NCBI GenBank assembly: GCA_036507955.1
Contig: DATCIH010000042.1
Coordinates: forward strand, 1-8,270
Source: DATCIH01 sp036507955
Lineage (GTDB): Bacteria > Bacillota > Clostridia > Clostridiales > Clostridiaceae
DNA: 8,270 nucleotides
Direction of reading: 5' to 3'
A program made the position numbers and the translations under genes. Shown here one piece after another: positions 6,347 to 8,270 of this stretch. Numbering within the stretch: position 1 is the first letter of the stretch; each line of letters starts with the position of its first letter. Under the pieces are notes generated by a model, which did no database searches, had not been told where the DNA came from, and saw nothing but the letters and a program-made list of their open reading frames with translations.

Positions 6347-6953
6347 ATGAGTAAAGTTTTGTATATTAAAGCAAATGCAAGACCAGTTGGGAGTATCAAG
6401 AACATACAGTATATCTGACAGGTTTATTGAAGCTTATAAGGAAGCTCATCTGGGTGATGAAATTATCACACTGGATTTGTATAAAGAAGGGATAAACTTT
6501 TTGCCGCAAGGAGATCTTAATGAGCTACATAGACCTAAGCTCGGAGAAGGCCAAGACCACCCCATATTAAAGTATGCCTTTCAATTTTTAGAAGCAGATA
6601 AATATGTAATAGCAGAGCCTATGTGGAACTTAAGTATACCGGCAATTCTTAAGGCTTATATTGATTATGTAACTGTTAATGGAATTACTTTTAAGTACAC
6701 GGCAGAAGGCCCCGTAGGTTTATGTGAAGGGAAAAAAGCAGTTAACATTACCTCACGAGGTGGGGCATATTTAGCAGGACCTGGTGCAGGTTATGAGATG
6801 GGTGATAGGTACCTTAGGACTTTATTTAATTTCCTTGGTATTAGAGATTTCACTACAATAGCAGCAGAAAATATGGATGTTATTGGAGCAGATATTGAAG
6901 GAATTATTGAAATCGCAATCAAGGATGTGCAGGATAAAGCAAAGAAATTTTAG
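6347..6953 (+). pseudogene. azoR: FMN-dependent NADH-azoreductase, broken by one extra G
   Basis: The ATG at 6347 follows GGAGGT (6331-6336) and reads MSKVLYIKANARPVG before the frame is lost at 6389-6391. If one G is removed from the GGG there, the sequence reads ...ARPVGVSRTYSISDRFIEAYK and stays open to the TAG at 6951-6953, about 201 residues, the usual size for AzoR. The rest is clearly this family: PMWNLSIPAILKAYIDYVTVNG (FMN contact and dimer helix), TFKYTAEGPVGL, and TSRGGAY followed by GAGYEMGDRYLRTLFNFLGI. These enzymes use NADH to reduce azo dyes and quinones through bound FMN. As read, translation from the native start stops after 23 codons. An internal ATG at 6375 would lose the first nucleotide-binding strand. 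Confidence 0.9.
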
Positions 6954-6973
6954 CAATAGAACATATATAAACC

Positions 6974-6989
6974 AAAAACCCAGTAACTG
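6974..6989. repeat. Half copy of the 5290-5324 terminator sequence
   Basis: AAAAACCCAGTAACTG matches the left arm of the terminator at 5290-5305 at 15 of 16 positions, but the complementary right arm (GTTGCTGGGTTTTT type) is missing. In its place comes a different hairpin starting at 7007. It looks like a terminator that lost its second half. Confidence 0.5.
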
Positions 6990-7006
6990 TTAAGATTGGT
7001 AACTGT

Positions 7007-7051
7007 GGCGTACACTATTCGAAATAACGAATAACGTATGCCATTTTTTTT
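7007..7051 (+). terminator. Intrinsic terminator after the azoreductase gene
   Basis: The 15-base arms 7007-7021 (GGCGTACACTATTCG) and 7028-7042 (CGAATAACGTATGCC) pair with one G-T and two A-C mismatches across an AAATAA loop. A run of eight T follows (7044-7051). Confidence 0.8.
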
Positions 7052-7164
7052 ATATTCAAGCCTTATATTTAAGGTGAAAAATCAAAACAAAGTCCGTATT
7101 ATGGTACAGCTACAGTGATAATATGGAAATATAGGAAAAATAATTATATCGGAGGAAAAAAGTT

Positions 7165-7333
7165 ATGAAAATGGATTTGGCAGAAATAGTTTTTATCTTG
7201 GATAGAAGTGGTTCTATGTCCGGTTTAGAAAAGGATACAATAGGTGGATACAATTCCTTCCTGGAAACTCAAAGAAAGGCTCCAGGGGAAGCACATGTTA
7301 CTACTGTCTTGTTTGATGACAGGTATAATCTGG
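7165..7333 (+). pseudogene. Truncated von Willebrand factor A (vWA) domain protein, 5' end only
   Basis: The ATG at 7165 follows GGAGG at 7151-7155. The first 56 residues are a convincing vWA start: strand EIVFILDRSGSMSG with the metal-ion site D13-x-S15-x-S17, helix KDTIGGYNSFLETQRK, and strand AHVTTVLFDDRYNL. After about residue 56 the sequence stops resembling the family and is the antisense of the ferredoxin gene, running on to a chance TGA at 7417-7419. Full proteins of this type are usually about 200 residues or more, so roughly three quarters is missing, including the remaining metal-site loops. The product would be non-functional. The end given is the approximate last base of recognisable vWA coding; the breakpoint is estimated at 7322-7333. 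Confidence 0.85.
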
Positions 7334-7342
7334 ATGAACATA

Positions 7343-8047
7343 TCATTTCTTATTCTTTGTTTTTTTCCCAACTTGAATGGCATTTTGGGGGCATCTGTTT
7401 ACACAACCAAAGCAACTGACACAGTTTGTTCCCCAAACCGGCTTATCATCAAATGTAATATTTTGTACAGGACAATATTTTATGCATTGCGTGCATTTTA
7501 TACATTTATCGTCCGTATATAGCTTTTTATCAAAGTTTTTATACATTAATATTTTATGTGCTTGTTTAGAAATAAAACTCATTCCTGGTATAGGGCGGTA
7601 CATTATAACCGCTTTTTTATTCAATATATCTTTAGCAAAACTAGCAATTTCAGTCACAGATTGATCTAACAGAGTTTTCTCTTTTTCAGGCTTTGGAGTA
7701 CTTGAGTTATAGATATCATTTTCAGGCATTTATATTTTAAACCAAGCATCTACATCTTCCTTAAAAGCAAGGTACGATCCCCCCGCAGAATTTGCATAAG
7801 TTATAACAGCAAATACATATATACCTCTTTTACCTATATGGGTGAATAATCTATTCTTGAAATCTAATACAATATCCGGTGCACTTCCACAATAACAAGG
7901 AAATACAAGGCTAATTCTTTCAGCATTATCACATTGCTTGAAATCTTTAAACCTTGCTAATGATACAACCTGTTCACCTTCAATTTTATCTGCAATTTGC
8001 TTTGCAACCGCATAAGAATTTCCAGAACCTGAAAAATAAAATATCAT
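7343..8047 (-). pseudogene. EFR1-type flavodoxin/ferredoxin protein split by an in-frame TAA
   Basis: The ATG at 8047 has GGGGAGGA at about 8060-8053. The first 105 codons encode a flavodoxin-like domain: MIFYFSGSGNS with the FMN phosphate loop at residues 6-11, VFPCYCGSAPDIV, and YVFAVITYANSAGGS. TAA (7732-7730) then interrupts. The same frame continues immediately with MPENDIYNSS and a 128-residue segment with two [4Fe-4S] motifs: Cys 76, 79, 82, 86 and Cys 103, 106, 109, 113 (CIKCTQCIKYCP, CVSCFGCVNRCP). In intact relatives these are one protein with a MP-[DE]-N segment between the domains, so TAA is best seen as a nonsense mutation. The stretch before it (FKEDVDAWFKI) also seems about ten residues short. 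The 3' end meets the truncated vWA gene. Such proteins are thought to carry electrons; partner unknown. Confidence 0.85.
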
Positions 8048-8074
8048 TAATATAATCCTCCCCGCATTTTCGGT

Positions 8075-8094
8075 AGTGTAAAATTTTTTACACT
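8075..8094. promoter_or_regulatory. 20-bp palindromic operator candidate upstream of the flavodoxin/ferredoxin gene
   Basis: AGTGTAAAA (8075-8083) and TTTTACACT (8086-8094) are perfectly complementary 9-base arms around a two-base centre. It lies 27 bases upstream of the minus-strand ATG at 8047, in the leader or promoter region. The symmetry fits a dimeric repressor of TetR or MarR type. I could not find a convincing -35/-10 pair beside it. On the plus strand a CCTTTTTT follows, so a weak plus-strand terminator is an alternative. Confidence 0.6.
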
Positions 8095-8150
8095 CCTTTT
8101 TTGATTTATTCCTTATATATCAAGGGTTTCAGAGTTTTTTAGATGCAAAA

Positions 8151-8227
8151 AACAATGACCCCCTTAATTTCATGCTATAATTGAATCGCTTACTAAACAA
8201 AAATACACATGAAAGGGTGTCATTGTT
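8151..8227 (+). promoter_or_regulatory. Long inverted repeat masking the transposase ribosome site
   Basis: AACAATGAC (8151-8159) pairs perfectly with GTCATTGTT (8219-8227). After one mismatch, CCCTT (8161-8165) pairs with AAGGG (8213-8217), and a further TCATG (8170-8174) can pair with CATGA (8208-8212). The right arm covers the AAAGGG ribosome site and ends at the base before the ATG at 8228. The left arm lies upstream of the -10 box at 8176, so only transcripts entering from outside would carry both arms. Confidence 0.7.
8173..8181 (+). promoter_or_regulatory. Extended -10 promoter for the transposase
   Basis: TG-C-TATAAT is an extended -10 box (TGnTATAAT). The hexamer 17 bases upstream (8153-8158, CAATGA) is a poor -35, which extended -10 promoters tolerate. 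Transcription should begin near 8188, giving a leader of about 40 bases without the left hairpin arm. Confidence 0.65.
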
Positions 8228-8270
8228 ATGGATTCAATTATAACTTATTTAGTACTATATAATCAATATC
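8228..8270 (+). CDS. Start of a probable insertion-sequence transposase (partial)
   Basis: The ATG at 8228 follows GAAAGGGTG (8211-8219). Only 14 codons are in the window: MDSIITYLVLYNQY. From memory this start resembles DDE transposases common in Clostridia, which begin with MDSIITYL-type sequence, but I cannot assign a family from so short a piece. Support comes from context: its own extended -10 promoter and a ribosome-site-masking hairpin of the kind used by insertion sequences to prevent activation by outside transcription. The left end of the element must lie somewhere between about 8097 and 8150; I see no terminal repeat to fix it because the other end is outside the window. Confidence 0.55.
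   Translation, partial: MDSIITYLVLYNQY

Noticed and set aside
6386..6394. Programmed frameshift in the azoreductase
   Set aside because: No slippery heptamer, stimulatory stem or internal ribosome-site-like stimulator is visible, and the family is not known for recoding.
6375..6953. Azoreductase as an intact gene starting at the internal ATG 6375
   Set aside because: It would lack the first beta strand (KVLYIKANA) that helps bind the cofactor, while a perfect ribosome site serves the ATG at 6347 in the other frame.
7244..7664. Two plus-strand open frames of 92 and 95 codons
   Set aside because: They are antisense shadows of the two-cluster ferredoxin coding sequence, whose eight Cys motif residues on the minus strand are unmistakable.
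7730..7732. Stop-codon recoding (selenocysteine or pyrrolysine) in the flavodoxin/ferredoxin gene
   Set aside because: The codon is TAA, which is not used for either residue, and homologous proteins have no special residue there.
1..8270. CRISPR arrays, tRNA/rRNA genes and riboswitches
   Set aside because: No regularly spaced repeats, no cloverleaf-like segments and no recognisable conserved riboswitch cores were seen; the leaders are short or explained by promoters and simple hairpins.

Overview
The window is AT-rich, has strong AGGAGG-type ribosome sites and short intergenic hairpin terminators, and encodes proteins of clostridial type: an EFR1-like flavodoxin/ferredoxin, an FMN-dependent azoreductase and a DUF4143 ATPase. 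This points to a low-GC anaerobic Firmicute (class Clostridia). The assignment rests on base composition and protein character only.

Layout. Positions 1-1357 hold a tightly coupled pair: the 3' end of an unidentified gene and a 368-residue protein with a conserved uncharacterised N-terminal domain plus a TPR-like C-terminal half. Positions 1413-1766 hold a small 68-residue protein with an inverted repeat against its ribosome site and its own terminator. Positions 1838-2217 hold a Phd/YefM antitoxin followed not by a toxin gene but by an 18-codon scrap resembling the core of a ParE/RelE toxin, then a terminator. Positions 2344-3830 hold two adjacent plus-strand genes, both apparently frameshifted; the second is a plasmid pRiA4b ORF-3-like protein. 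Positions 3947-5206 hold a minus-strand AAA ATPase (DUF4143 type) with an excellent sigma-A promoter whose spacer is filled by a palindrome. Positions 5290-6182 hold a minus-strand secreted DUF3494 (ice-binding-like) protein and its terminator. Positions 6347-7051 hold an azoreductase gene broken by one extra G, with a terminator. Positions 7165-7345 carry the start of a von Willebrand factor A (vWA) gene that runs head-on into the 3' end of a minus-strand flavodoxin/ferredoxin gene (8047-7343), itself split by an in-frame TAA. Positions 8151-8270 are the left part of a probable insertion sequence: promoter, a hairpin that can mask the ribosome site, and the first 14 codons of a probable transposase.

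The main theme is decay. Six of about twelve loci look broken: toxin remnant, two adjacent frameshifts, azoreductase frameshift, truncated vWA gene and split ferredoxin. A deletion or inversion breakpoint lies near 7322-7333 and an insertion sequence sits at the right edge. Some of the single-base frameshifts lie in short homopolymers and could be sequencing errors, but the toxin remnant, the vWA/ferredoxin junction and the TAA cannot be explained that way. I see no CRISPR array, tRNA or rRNA, and no clearly new multi-gene system. The best candidates for undescribed biology are the 251-1357 protein with its upstream partner, the palindrome-controlled ATPase promoter, and the RNA-hairpin control at the insertion-sequence end. 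No gene-free stretch exceeds 300 bases.
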